Positions 6,906 through 13,870 of a stretch of 13,870 nucleotides of DNA are shown one piece after another (positions within the stretch are counted from its first letter, which is position 1; each line of letters begins with the position of its first letter). The translations under genes were made by a program, and so were the position numbers. Below the pieces are notes generated by a model. It was not told where the DNA came from. It made no database searches and was given only the letters and a program-made list of their open reading frames with translations. The stretch is taken from positions 1 to 13,870 of the forward strand of contig CALVQP010000034.1 of assembly GCA_944358225.1 (NCBI GenBank). Reading direction: 5' to 3'. Origin of the DNA: an uncultured Bacilli bacterium (GTDB taxonomy: Bacteria > Bacillota_I > Bacilli_A > RF39 > UBA660).

Positions 6906-7757
6906 TGCTATAACTATAACTAACTTAAAAAAACATATCCAAATTTTAAACTAGACAATATATCCTTAAATATAAAAGAAGGAACAATTACCGGGTTAAT
7001 TGGCGAAAATGGGGCCGGAAAAACGACTTTAATTAAAGCTATTTTAAATATAATTAATAAAGATGACGGTGTTATTAAAATATTTAATAAAGATCATCAA
7101 GAATTTGAATCTCTTGTCAAAGATGACATTGCCGTAGTTTTAGATAATACTTTCTTCCCAGAATTACTATCTCCTAAAGATATTAACTGTATTATGAAAG
7201 ATATTTATTCTAAGTGGGATCAAACATTATATTTTAAATACTTAAAGCAATTTAATTTACCACCAAAACAAATGATTAAAACTTTTTCTAAAGGAATGCG
7301 TAAAAAACTAGAAATAATTACTGCTTTATCATCTTGTCCTCGTCTTTTAATATTAGATGAACCCACCAGCGGTCTAGATCCGGTAGTTCGTAGTGAAATT
7401 TTAGATATTTTTCAAGAATTTCTAGTTGATGAAAAAAACACTATTTTATTTTCTAGCCATATTACTAGTGATTTAGAACATATCGCTGATTACATCATTT
7501 TTTTAAACGAAGGTCAAGTTCTTCTTAATGAACAAAAAGATGATATTTTAGAAAACTATGCTATTTTAAAATGCGATGCTAAATATTTTGAAAAAATCGA
7601 TCACTCAGATTTTATTTCTTATAAGAAAAACAAATATGAATATCAAGTATTATTATCAAATAAGAAAAAAGCTTTAAAAAAATATCAAGGCGCGGTAATC
7701 GATAAAGTAACTTTAGAAGAACTAATGATATTATTAATTAAAGGAGTAAGAGTATGA
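6898..7757 (+). pseudogene. YtrB-like ABC transporter ATPase with a -1 frameshift in an A7 run
   Basis: The gene starts at ATG 6898, with GGGAG upstream inside the regulator gene. It reads MNNAITITNLKK and then, after A7 (6927-6933), falls into TAG at 6952 (18 codons). Moving back one base at the A-run gives KKTYPNFKLDNISL and a full ATPase of about 286 residues. Walker A is GENGAGKTT (bases 7002-7028), the signature FSKGMRKK, Walker B LLILDEP, the D-loop SGLDP and the switch His in SSH. An ATG at 7194 gives a 187-residue frame, but it lacks Walker A and could not bind ATP normally. Either one A was lost (true pseudogene or sequencing error), or slippage on A_AAA_AAA restores the product. The rest of the frame is undamaged and its stop overlaps the permease start (ATGA), which suggests the gene is still in use or was broken recently. 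Confidence 0.85.
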
Positions 7758-8398
7758 AAGGATTTATTAAAAAAGATCTATTACTGATTAAAGCAAATTT
7801 AAAAAGCTTAGTTATAATTTTATTATTATTTGCCTTTTTAACGTTAAAAGGCGAATTTGAACTAACCTTTATTGTACCTTTAATAGGAGTCATGCTTTTT
7901 ATTTCTACTTTTTCTTATGATGAATATAACCATTGGGATGCTTATGCTATTTCTTTGCCTCATGGGCGTCAAAATGTAATTAAAGGCAAATATATATCAG
8001 CCATTATTCTCATGTTTATTTTAATAATTATTTGCTTTTTATTATCCCTAACTAGTTATTTTTTAACTAGACAGCCTGTTAATGATATTTATTTTATTAA
8101 ACAACAAATTAATCAATTATTAGTTGGCTTATTTTCCATTAGTTTAATTATTAGCGTGATGTTTCCTTTAATTATTAAATTCGGCGCGACTAACGGACAA
8201 ATTTGGCTTTTTGTGATTACGTTTATTTTAATAGGAGGTTTTGGAATTCTTTCGCAGTATATAGATTTTGGGCGTTTAGATAATATTTTAAAACCATTTA
8301 ATCCCTATCGCTTTGTTTTAATTCCTCTGATTACAATTATTTTGCTTGGAATATCTTATTTGATATCTAAAAAACTATATCAAAAAAAGGAATTTTAA
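7754..8398 (+). CDS. ABC-2 permease of the YtrA-type operon
   Basis: A 214-residue membrane protein with six hydrophobic segments (about 17-30, 38-53, 79-104, 122-147, 149-168, 186-205). Between the second and third is FSYDEYNHWDAYAISLP, the conserved cytoplasmic loop of the ABC-2 permease group found beside YtrA regulators (Pfam ABC2_membrane_5 type). The ATG overlaps the ATPase stop. Two copies would pair with the ATPase to form an exporter or a target-protection complex at the membrane. If the ATPase frameshift is real and not corrected, this permease is orphaned. Confidence 0.85.
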   Translation: MKGFIKKDLLLIKANLKSLVIILLLFAFLTLKGEFELTFIVPLIGVMLFISTFSYDEYNHWDAYAISLPHGRQNVIKGKYISAIILMFILIIICFLLSLTSYFLTRQPVNDIYFIKQQINQLLVGLFSISLIISVMFPLIIKFGATNGQIWLFVITFILIGGFGILSQYIDFGRLDNILKPFNPYRFVLIPLITIILLGISYLISKKLYQKKEF

Positions 8399-8441
8399 AA
8401 GGGAATTTTACTTAATAACAAAATGCAATAGGTTTTAAAAA

Positions 8442-8477
8442 CAAGTTCATGATGAACTAATTTCTCAAATTAGCTTG
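8442..8477 (+). other. Compact three-way-junction inverted repeats in the intergenic region
   Basis: CAAG (8442-8445) pairs with CTTG (8474-8477) and encloses two hairpins directly abutting each other: TTCA-TGA-TGAA (8446-8456) and CTAATTT-CTC-AAATTAG (8457-8473). Every base outside the two 3-nt loops is paired. No T-run follows, so it is not a terminator by itself. Function unknown; it could be a processed 3' end, a regulatory RNA element or a protein-binding site. Confidence 0.4.
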
Positions 8478-8508
8478 GTATTATAAAATAAAGAAAATTA
8501 ATGGGGAA

Positions 8509-8545
8509 GTATACACGCTAAAACAGTGTATGCTTTTTATTTTTA
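8509..8545 (+). terminator. Intrinsic terminator after the YtrA-type operon
   Basis: GTATACAC (8509-8516) pairs with GTGTATGC (8526-8533, one G-T wobble) across a 9-nt loop, followed by a T-rich run to about 8545. It separates the YtrA-type operon from the third exporter. Confidence 0.75.
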
Positions 8546-8566
8546 TAACTAAATAGAACCTAAATA

Positions 8567-8595
8567 TTGTTTATAAAATAAAAACTCGTTATAAT
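8567..8595 (+). promoter_or_regulatory. Promoter of the third ABC exporter operon
   Basis: TTGTTT (8567-8572), 17 bp, TATAAT (8590-8595). It leaves a leader of about 45 nt before the ATG, with TGGAGG at 8636-8641. Confidence 0.75.
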
Positions 8596-8647
8596 ATTTA
8601 TTGTCTTATAAAGGTTACTGTTAAAATGTAGCAAATGGAGGTTTATC

Positions 8648-9451
8648 ATGATTATTGTTAATAACTTGAGTATATCTTTTGGTAAGAAAAAAGTATTAAA
8701 TAACTTGCATTTTCATGTTCAACAAGGAGAAATTTTTGGTTTTTTAGGTCCTAGTGGAGCAGGTAAGACAACAACTATTAAAATTTTAACTAACCAGCTC
8801 ATACCCACTAAAGGCTCAATCCAAGTTAACGCTAGTACTTCCCAAATAGGTATATTAAGTGATAATAGTGGCGTATATGAGCGTTTGACAGTTTGGCGTA
8901 ATTTACAGTTTTTTGCCGAACTTCATAACAGTCAAGAAAATGTAGAGCAAATATTAAAAAAGGTTAAGTTGTGGGATGATAAAGACAAAAAAGTTAAAGA
9001 TCTTTCTAAAGGTATGCACCAACGTCTACTTCTAGCTTGTGCAATTGTTCATAAACCTAAACTTTTATTTTTAGATGAACCAACAGCTTCCTTAGATCCG
9101 GCTACGGTTGAGGCTATTCATGATTTATTGTTAGAATTAAAAAATGAGGGAACAACAATTTTTTTAACTACTCATAATATGGAAGAAGCTAGTAAACTTT
9201 GTGATCATATAGCTTTTCTAAACAAAGGAAAAATTGTCGAATTAGCAACAATTTTAGAATTAAAATTAAAGTATGCTTTAAATAAAGTGCGTATTACTTT
9301 TAATGATAATACTACACTTGAAGTCGCTAAAGACAAAAAAGAACTTATTAAAGCTTTACAAAAAACTAATGCTTCTATTATATCAATTCACTCTTTAGAA
9401 CCGACGCTAGCTGATATTTTCTTACAACTAACAGGGAGGAATTTAAAATGA
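8648..9451 (+). CDS. ABC transporter ATP-binding protein, DrrA/CcmA-like (ABC-2 exporter 3)
   Basis: A 267-residue ATPase subunit. Walker A is GPSGAGKTT (34-42), the signature LSKGM (119-123), Walker B LLFLDEP (139-145), the D-loop ASLDP and the switch His176. The extra C-terminal domain ends with EPTLADIFLQLTGR (251-264), the hallmark of drug and lantibiotic-type ABC-2 ATPases (PxLxDxFLxLTGR). The SDNSGVYERLTV segment (71-82) after the Q-loop region is typical of peptide/lantibiotic exporters of Bacillota. The start follows TGGAGG by 6 nt. Its TGA overlaps the permease ATG (ATGA). The substrate is unknown; a peptide or drug is the likely class from family knowledge. Confidence 0.92.
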   Translation: MIIVNNLSISFGKKKVLNNLHFHVQQGEIFGFLGPSGAGKTTTIKILTNQLIPTKGSIQVNASTSQIGILSDNSGVYERLTVWRNLQFFAELHNSQENVEQILKKVKLWDDKDKKVKDLSKGMHQRLLLACAIVHKPKLLFLDEPTASLDPATVEAIHDLLLELKNEGTTIFLTTHNMEEASKLCDHIAFLNKGKIVELATILELKLKYALNKVRITFNDNTTLEVAKDKKELIKALQKTNASIISIHSLEPTLADIFLQLTGRNLK

Positions 9452-10155
9452 GATTTTATAAAATAAAAGCCTTACTAAAATTGGGTTTACAAGATTTATT
9501 AAAAAATGCTAATGTTTTAATTTATATAATTTTACCAATCGGATTTGCATTTTTATATTCTTCCATGGATACTATGCCAAAAGATTTTTGCTTTGCCTTA
9601 TGTGTGCTACTTAGTCTAGCTATGGTACCTGTAGCTTTGATGGGAACCGTAATTGCTGAAGAAAAAGAAAAAAATACTTTGCGTACTTTGATGTTAAATG
9701 ACGTTAAAGCTAGCGAAATATTAATTGCTAAGGCTTTGATCTGTTTAATATTTGTCGTTATTAATAATATTTTAATTTACTATATATGTGGCTTAAGCCT
9801 AACTAATTTTTTAACCTACCAACTAATCGGTCTTTTTACAGGATTAGCGATTATCTTTTTCGGAGCAGTTGTAGGATTACTTGCCAAAAATCAAATGTCA
9901 GCCGGTTTGCTTTCAATGCCTTTTATGTTATTATTAATGGCTCCACTTTTCATTTCGATGCTAGAATCAAAAGTTTTAACTAAATTATCTTCCTTATTAC
10001 CTACAGATGCAATGATGAGTTTATTTACAGCTATTTCTGCGACTAAATATACCTTTAAATCCGTTGGTATTCCCATTATTGTTATTGCCTCTTGGTTTAT
10101 TATTAGTTACATTCTTTTCAATATTGTCTATAAAAAAGTTGGACTAGATAACTAG
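9448..10155 (+). CDS. ABC-2 exporter permease (exporter 3)
   Basis: A 235-residue membrane protein with six hydrophobic segments (about 23-40, 47-69, 91-115, 120-147, 152-172, 203-230). After the second is AEEKEKNTLRTLML (70-84), the conserved cytoplasmic coupling motif of ABC-2 permeases (E-K-E-x-x-T-L-x-x-L). The translational start overlaps the ATPase stop, and AGGGAGG lies 8 nt upstream. It is on the short side for the family, lacking the large extracellular loop between the first two helices, so it resembles lantibiotic-type rather than YhaP/NatB-type permeases. It presumably dimerises to form the pore for exporter 3. Confidence 0.88.
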   Translation: MRFYKIKALLKLGLQDLLKNANVLIYIILPIGFAFLYSSMDTMPKDFCFALCVLLSLAMVPVALMGTVIAEEKEKNTLRTLMLNDVKASEILIAKALICLIFVVINNILIYYICGLSLTNFLTYQLIGLFTGLAIIFFGAVVGLLAKNQMSAGLLSMPFMLLLMAPLFISMLESKVLTKLSSLLPTDAMMSLFTAISATKYTFKSVGIPIIVIASWFIISYILFNIVYKKVGLDN

Positions 10156-10165
10156 CTTAAAATAC

Positions 10166-10194
10166 TTTTATACTTAAGTTGTTTATGTTATTAT
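10166..10194 (+). promoter_or_regulatory. Promoter of the NlpC/P60-like gene
   Basis: An extended -10, TGtTATTAT (10186-10194), with TTTTAT 17 bp upstream as a weak -35. Any start codon near 10193 would overlap the -10. Confidence 0.5.
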
Positions 10195-10234
10195 GTTAAT
10201 GGTAGGAAAACAAGATGATAAGGAGTATGACCCG

Positions 10235-10801
10235 ATGAATAAAAATATTAAAAAATATAAAATCTATTTTATGTTTTCGTATACAGGAACCCTTTATTCC
10301 AAGTTGTTACGTAGGATACTAAAGGTTAAATATACGCATGTTAGTATTTGCCTAGATCAAAAAGCAGCTACAATGTATAGTTTTGGCCGGAAAAACCCGC
10401 CTTTTATGTTTCCGAGTGGATTTGTAAAAGAAAGTCTTGCAATGGTTAATCAAACTTATAAAAAAACCATTTGCGAAATTTACGAATTAGAAATTACGGA
10501 TAGTAAATATTTCTTATTAAAAGAGAATTTAGAAAAATTCATTTCCCATCAAGATGAGTATGCGTACAATATTTTAGGGTTAATTCCTTTAGGGTTTAAT
10601 ATAGCCATACGTCGTAATAGACATTTTGTGTGTTCCCAATTTGTCGGTAAATTAATTCAAGAGACTGGTATATATGATTTAAAAAAAGATTATTCCTTAA
10701 TTAAGCCATATGATATTAAAAAAATCTCTCATTTAAATAAGATTTACGAGGGGAGTCTAAGCGATTATTTGTCTTTACCATTAAAATTAAAGCAATCTTA
10801 A
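10235..10801 (+). CDS. Permuted NlpC/P60 (YiiX/YebB-like) cysteine hydrolase candidate
   Basis: A 188-residue protein. The start is the ATG at 10235, 9 nt after AAGGAG; a longer frame from 10193 would begin inside the -10. H35 in YTHVSI lies near the N-terminus and C133 in FVCSQFV near the C-terminus. Known permuted NlpC/P60 (LRAT-like, DUF830) enzymes place the catalytic His before the Cys in this way, in these local contexts. YNILGLIPLGF sits before the Cys, as in that family. There is no signal peptide or membrane segment, so it is probably cytoplasmic. That makes a wall-peptide hydrolase role less likely than an intracellular amidase or thioesterase one. The gene has its own promoter and terminator. 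The substrate is unknown, and the family call rests on motif placement only. Confidence 0.6.
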   Translation: MNKNIKKYKIYFMFSYTGTLYSKLLRRILKVKYTHVSICLDQKAATMYSFGRKNPPFMFPSGFVKESLAMVNQTYKKTICEIYELEITDSKYFLLKENLEKFISHQDEYAYNILGLIPLGFNIAIRRNRHFVCSQFVGKLIQETGIYDLKKDYSLIKPYDIKKISHLNKIYEGSLSDYLSLPLKLKQS

Positions 10802-10810
10802 CTCAAAAAT

Positions 10811-10859
10811 AAAAGTAGCTATTCTAAGTAAAGCATAATATTTAGAGGCTACTTTTTTT
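10811..10859 (+). terminator. Strong intrinsic terminator after the NlpC/P60-like gene
   Basis: AAAAGTAGC (10811-10819) pairs with GCTACTTTT (10848-10856) and ends in a T7 run. A further inner pairing TCTAA/TTAGA is possible. It isolates the repeat-protein gene from the upstream cluster. Confidence 0.85.
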
Positions 10860-10944
10860 AAAAATAAAATGGGATAAATTAAGCTAAAAAGAAATAAAAT
10901 TATAACATAATGCCTGATATATTTAGAATATAAATTGTTTTACA

Positions 10945-10973
10945 TTGACATTCACTGACATTTTTAATACTAT
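10945..10973 (+). promoter_or_regulatory. Consensus promoter of the repeat-protein gene, with a direct repeat
   Basis: TTGACA (10945-10950), 17 bp, TACTAT (10968-10973). TGACATT occurs at 10946-10952 and again at 10956-10962, ten bp apart, overlapping the -35 and spacer; this could be a binding site for a regulator. The start codon follows only about 17 nt after the predicted transcription start. Confidence 0.8.
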
Positions 10974-10996
10974 AAAACTCGAAAAGTGGTGGAATT

Positions 10997-13870
10997 ATGT
11001 CGAATTTAGATAATGAAATATTAAAAAGTAAAATAGATATCACTCGATTAAAGACAATCCTTTCGCAACTTTCGAGTGTTATAAACACCTTAGATCTTGA
11101 TAGTGTTCTAAAACAACTTGATGTTTTGATCCAAAATCAAGAAAGTATAGCATCTGATACCCAAGAACCGGCCCATAGCCTTAATGTTAAAGATCGCTTA
11201 CTCGATGAAATTTTAAGCACTAAAGAGAAACTAGATAATTTAATAAAAGAATATAATCTTTTAAATAATACTTCTTATACGATAACACACTTGCAAAAAC
11301 AGCATCAAAAAGAAGTTAATCAAAAGCAATTTATTAAAGATTATTTTATATCTCGTAATAAAGAGATGTTATCAGTTGATATAATTAATAGTTGTTTTAA
11401 AAATTTAGCTCACGAAGAAATATTAACATTATTAAATGCCGTAGATGATGATTATGCTAATGTTTCTCTTTCTGCTTTTTCATCAGCTAAATTAGATGTG
11501 ATTAAACAAGAGATAAAGCACATATTATCACTTTTAAGATCCAAATTACAAACTTATAATAAAAATAATCGCACAAATTATAGTTTATATAATGCCCCTA
11601 AAGAAGTAATTAATAATTTTGTTAATACTAAAAAAAATACAATTTATAGTTATTTGAAAGATGAAAATGGTGTTTTTTATTCTCAAGATGAAGTAGCTTT
11701 AGTCTGGCCAATGCTTAGTAGCGCTCAACTTGAAAGTATTATAGCATACCTAGGAAAAGAGTACGATACAAACGCTGTTATAAACCTTGATGTAGATAAA
11801 AAAGTTCGTGATAGTTTTTACAGGAGTATTGCAAAACTAAAAAAGCTTTTAAAAGAAGCTAGACAAAATCCTGATATATTAAGACAACCTCGCCGTTTAA
11901 AAACTATTTATGATTATTTCAAAGACGAAAATGGCAACTTGCTTTCGCCTGAAAGTGTGGATTGTATCTTAGATAATTTGACTAACCAAGCACATTTAAA
12001 TGCTATAATTAGTTTTTTGGGTGCAGACTTTAAAAACTCAAGTGCATCTCAAGTAGAGTCTAACAGCAAAGAATACAAGAATTTTTATCGTACGGTTAGC
12101 TTTTTGCTACAAAAAGCTAAGAAAATTCTTAATGAATATAATACTACTCATCAAACTAATTATACGCTTGCAGATTTAAGCAAAATAAACATTCAGATAA
12201 AAAAAACAAAAAGCATTTATGATTATTTTAAAGACGAAAATAGTAATCCACTTCCTCAAGATACAGTTGATTGCATCTTAAATAGCTTTGCTAGTCAGAC
12301 TAATTTAAAAGCTATAACAAACTTTTTGGGTCCTGATTTTAAAACTCCGAGTGTTCCTCAAACATCCTTTCATAGTAAAGAATATTACACTTTTTGTGCA
12401 ACAATAGATCGGTTAATAAAAAGAACCAAGAAATTCCTTGATCAATATAACACTACCAGCCAAACTAGTTATACGCTAGCTGATTTAACTAAAATACCAC
12501 TTCCTCGCCTGAAAGAAGAAAGTGATAATAGTATTTATAACAAAAATTTAAAAAGTATCTATGATTATTTTAAAGGCGAAAATGGCAATCTGCTTTCTAA
12601 AGATACAGTTGATTACGTCTTAGACAACTTTACTAATGAAGAAGATTTAAAAAACATAAGTAACTACTTGAGTGCTGATTTTAAAACTCCAGCTGCACCA
12701 CAAACATCTTCTCACACTAAAGAGTATTCTGCTTTTTATAGAACAATAGACTCTTTAATAAAAACAGCAAGGCAATTTCTTGATAAGTATAACGCTTTAA
12801 ATCAAGCTAGTTATACGCTAGCTGATTTAACTAAAATTCCAATTTTACTTCCAGAAAAAGAAAATAATACCATTTTTAAAAATACTAATGTGAAGTCAAA
12901 ATTAAAAAACGTCTACGATTATTTCAAAGATGAAAATGGCAATCTGCTTTCTAAAGATACTGTAGATTATATCTTAGATAACTTTGCTAGTCAGACTAAT
13001 TTAAAAGCTATAACAAACTTTTTGGGTCCTGATTTTAAAACTCCAAGCCTACTTCAGAAAAAAACAAGCAGTAAGGAGTATAACTTATTTAGACAAACTA
13101 TTGTGACTTTAGAAAGAAGAGCTACAAAATTTCTTGAACAATACAATCATATTAACAACACTAGTCATACATTAAGTACAATTAGCCAAATTTGTACAGA
13201 TCCACAAATTAAAAATATCTGTAATTATTTCAAAGACGAAAATGGTAATCCACTTTCTAAAGATACCATAGATTACATCTTAGACAACTTTGCTAGCCAG
13301 ACTAATTTAAAAAACATAAGTAACTATTTTGATCCTGACTTTCAAACTCTAACAGGAGCACAAACGATTTCTCACACTAAAGAATATTACGCTTTTCGTA
13401 AAACAAGAGACGATTTAATAAAAAGAGCTAGGAAATTCCTTGATCAATATAACACTACCAGCCAAACTAGTTATACGCTAGCTGATTTAACTAAAATACC
13501 ACTTCCTCGCCTGAAAGAAAGTAATAATGGTATTTATAACATAAACTTAAAAAGTGTCTATGATTACTTTAAGGATGAAAATGACAATCTGCTTTCTAAA
13601 GATACTGTAGATTATATCTTAGACAACTTGGCAAGTGAGACTAATTTAAAAAACATCAGCAATTTTTGGGGTGTTGATTTTAAATCTTCAAGTGTCCCGC
13701 AAGCATCCTTTAGTAGTAAAGAATATTACGCTTTTTGCCAAACAAAATACCGTTTAATGAAGAGAACTAAGAAATTCCTTGAACAATATAATGCTACCCA
13801 TCACACTAGTTATACGCTAGCTGATTTAACTAAAATACCAATTAACTGCCCAGAAAAGGAAAACAATAAC
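10997..13870 (+). CDS. Giant tandem-repeat protein, unknown family (3' end outside window)
   Basis: An open frame of 958 codons without a stop, running off the right edge. It starts at ATG 10997 after GGTGG. No signal peptide or membrane segment is visible, so it looks cytoplasmic or exported by a signal-less route. The first ~110 residues are helical and end like a repeat unit (YNLLNNTSYTITHL). Diverged units start at residues 111 and 214, then six clear units at 302, 405, 519, 637, 739 and 852. A unit reads IYDYFKDENGNLLS, KDTVDYILDNFAS, a LxxITNFLGPDFKTP segment, KEYYAF, a helix ending AKKFLDQYN, and TSYTLADLTKIP. It is mostly helical and polar. I recognise no family. It has its own consensus promoter and is cut off from the upstream genes by a terminator. 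Long helical repeat proteins of this kind can be scaffolds, adhesins or effectors, but nothing here decides between these. Confidence 0.85.
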   Translation, partial: MSNLDNEILKSKIDITRLKTILSQLSSVINTLDLDSVLKQLDVLIQNQESIASDTQEPAHSLNVKDRLLDEILSTKEKLDNLIKEYNLLNNTSYTITHLQKQHQKEVNQKQFIKDYFISRNKEMLSVDIINSCFKNLAHEEILTLLNAVDDDYANVSLSAFSSAKLDVIKQEIKHILSLLRSKLQTYNKNNRTNYSLYNAPKEVINNFVNTKKNTIYSYLKDENGVFYSQDEVALVWPMLSSAQLESIIAYLGKEYDTNAVINLDVDKKVRDSFYRSIAKLKKLLKEARQNPDILRQPRRLKTIYDYFKDENGNLLSPESVDCILDNLTNQAHLNAIISFLGADFKNSSASQVESNSKEYKNFYRTVSFLLQKAKKILNEYNTTHQTNYTLADLSKINIQIKKTKSIYDYFKDENSNPLPQDTVDCILNSFASQTNLKAITNFLGPDFKTPSVPQTSFHSKEYYTFCATIDRLIKRTKKFLDQYNTTSQTSYTLADLTKIPLPRLKEESDNSIYNKNLKSIYDYFKGENGNLLSKDTVDYVLDNFTNEEDLKNISNYLSADFKTPAAPQTSSHTKEYSAFYRTIDSLIKTARQFLDKYNALNQASYTLADLTKIPILLPEKENNTIFKNTNVKSKLKNVYDYFKDENGNLLSKDTVDYILDNFASQTNLKAITNFLGPDFKTPSLLQKKTSSKEYNLFRQTIVTLERRATKFLEQYNHINNTSHTLSTISQICTDPQIKNICNYFKDENGNPLSKDTIDYILDNFASQTNLKNISNYFDPDFQTLTGAQTISHTKEYYAFRKTRDDLIKRARKFLDQYNTTSQTSYTLADLTKIPLPRLKESNNGIYNINLKSVYDYFKDENDNLLSKDTVDYILDNLASETNLKNISNFWGVDFKSSSVPQASFSSKEYYAFCQTKYRLMKRTKKFLEQYNATHHTSYTLADLTKIPINCPEKENNN
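11900..13870 (+). repeat. Tandem coding repeats, six well-conserved units of 102-118 codons
   Basis: Unit starts (Lys/Asn three residues before the Tyr of YDYF) are at 11900, 12209, 12551, 12905, 13211 and 13550, giving spacings of 309, 342, 354, 306 and 339 bp, all multiples of three. Length differences lie in the linker after TKIP, which in longer units carries LPRLKEE or similar. Two diverged units precede at 11327 and 11636. Identical blocks shared by non-adjacent units are 12286-12348 = 12982-13044 (63 nt) and 12430-12517 = 13432-13519 (88 nt). Confidence 0.9.

Noticed and set aside
6925..6960. Classical programmed -1 ribosomal frameshift site
   Set aside because: The slippery A_AAA_AAA is present, but there is no stable hairpin downstream and no ribosome-site-like element at about 10 nt upstream. 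Kept only as one of several explanations.
8442..8477. tRNA or integron attC-type site
   Set aside because: It is too short, has no anticodon arm or CCA-type end, and no R boxes or integrase nearby.
10193..10234. Longer start for the NlpC/P60-like protein
   Set aside because: It overlaps the -10 element; AAGGAG at 10220-10225 directs translation to the ATG at 10235.
11918..11953. EF-hand calcium loop in the FKDENGNLLS segment of each unit
   Set aside because: The D-x-N-x-N start is suggestive, but the Gly at position 6 and the acidic residue at position 12 are missing.
11900..13870. CRISPR array
   Set aside because: The repeats are 300-350 bp, in frame and coding, with no short palindromic repeats separated by unique spacers.

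Overview
The window is strongly AT-rich and uses the standard genetic code: TGA ends several genes and every Trp is TGG. The 5' part of a GerA-type spore germinant-receptor subunit points to an endospore-forming, low-GC member of the Bacillota. RR/HK remnants of the Bce type and a YtrA-type GntR regulator fit this. I cannot name the genus from the sequence. Everything after base 900 is on the + strand.

Layout. (1) 1-808, minus strand: N-terminal half of a gerA-like gene, running off the left edge and divergent from the rest. (2) 953-2516: a TrmA/RumA-family RNA (uracil-5)-methyltransferase followed by a MazG-like NTP pyrophosphohydrolase. (3) 2572-3284: a deletion graveyard. It holds the 5' end of a small exported protein, the 3' end of a BceR-like response regulator, and the two ends of a BceS-like sensor kinase without its middle. 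(4) 3281-6102: an ABC-2 exporter (ATPase plus 525-residue permease) coupled to a DNA-3-methyladenine glycosylase I (tag). (5) 6173-6430: an unrecognised 85-residue protein with its own promoter and terminator. (6) 6522-8398: a YtrA-type regulator, an ATPase with a one-base frameshift in an A7 run before Walker A, and an ABC-2 permease, driven by a consensus promoter overlapped by a perfect inverted repeat. (7) 8648-10155: a third ABC-2 exporter pair. (8) 10235-10801: a protein resembling permuted NlpC/P60 (YiiX/YebB-like) enzymes, closed by a strong terminator. (9) 10997 to the right edge: an open frame of at least 958 codons encoding a tandem-repeat protein of about 102-118 residues per unit. 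It has no recognisable family and is still open at the window end.

How it fits together. Three separate ABC-2 exporters, a cell-envelope-stress type GntR regulator and remnants of a peptide-antibiotic sensing two-component system suggest a region that collects and loses export and resistance functions; this is inference from family knowledge. The most unusual object is the giant repeat protein. Its repeats are still exchanging sequence: 63-nt and 88-nt blocks are identical between non-adjacent units, in a mosaic pattern. The frameshifted ATPase and the collapsed Bce locus show ongoing decay, or in the ATPase case possible recoding.
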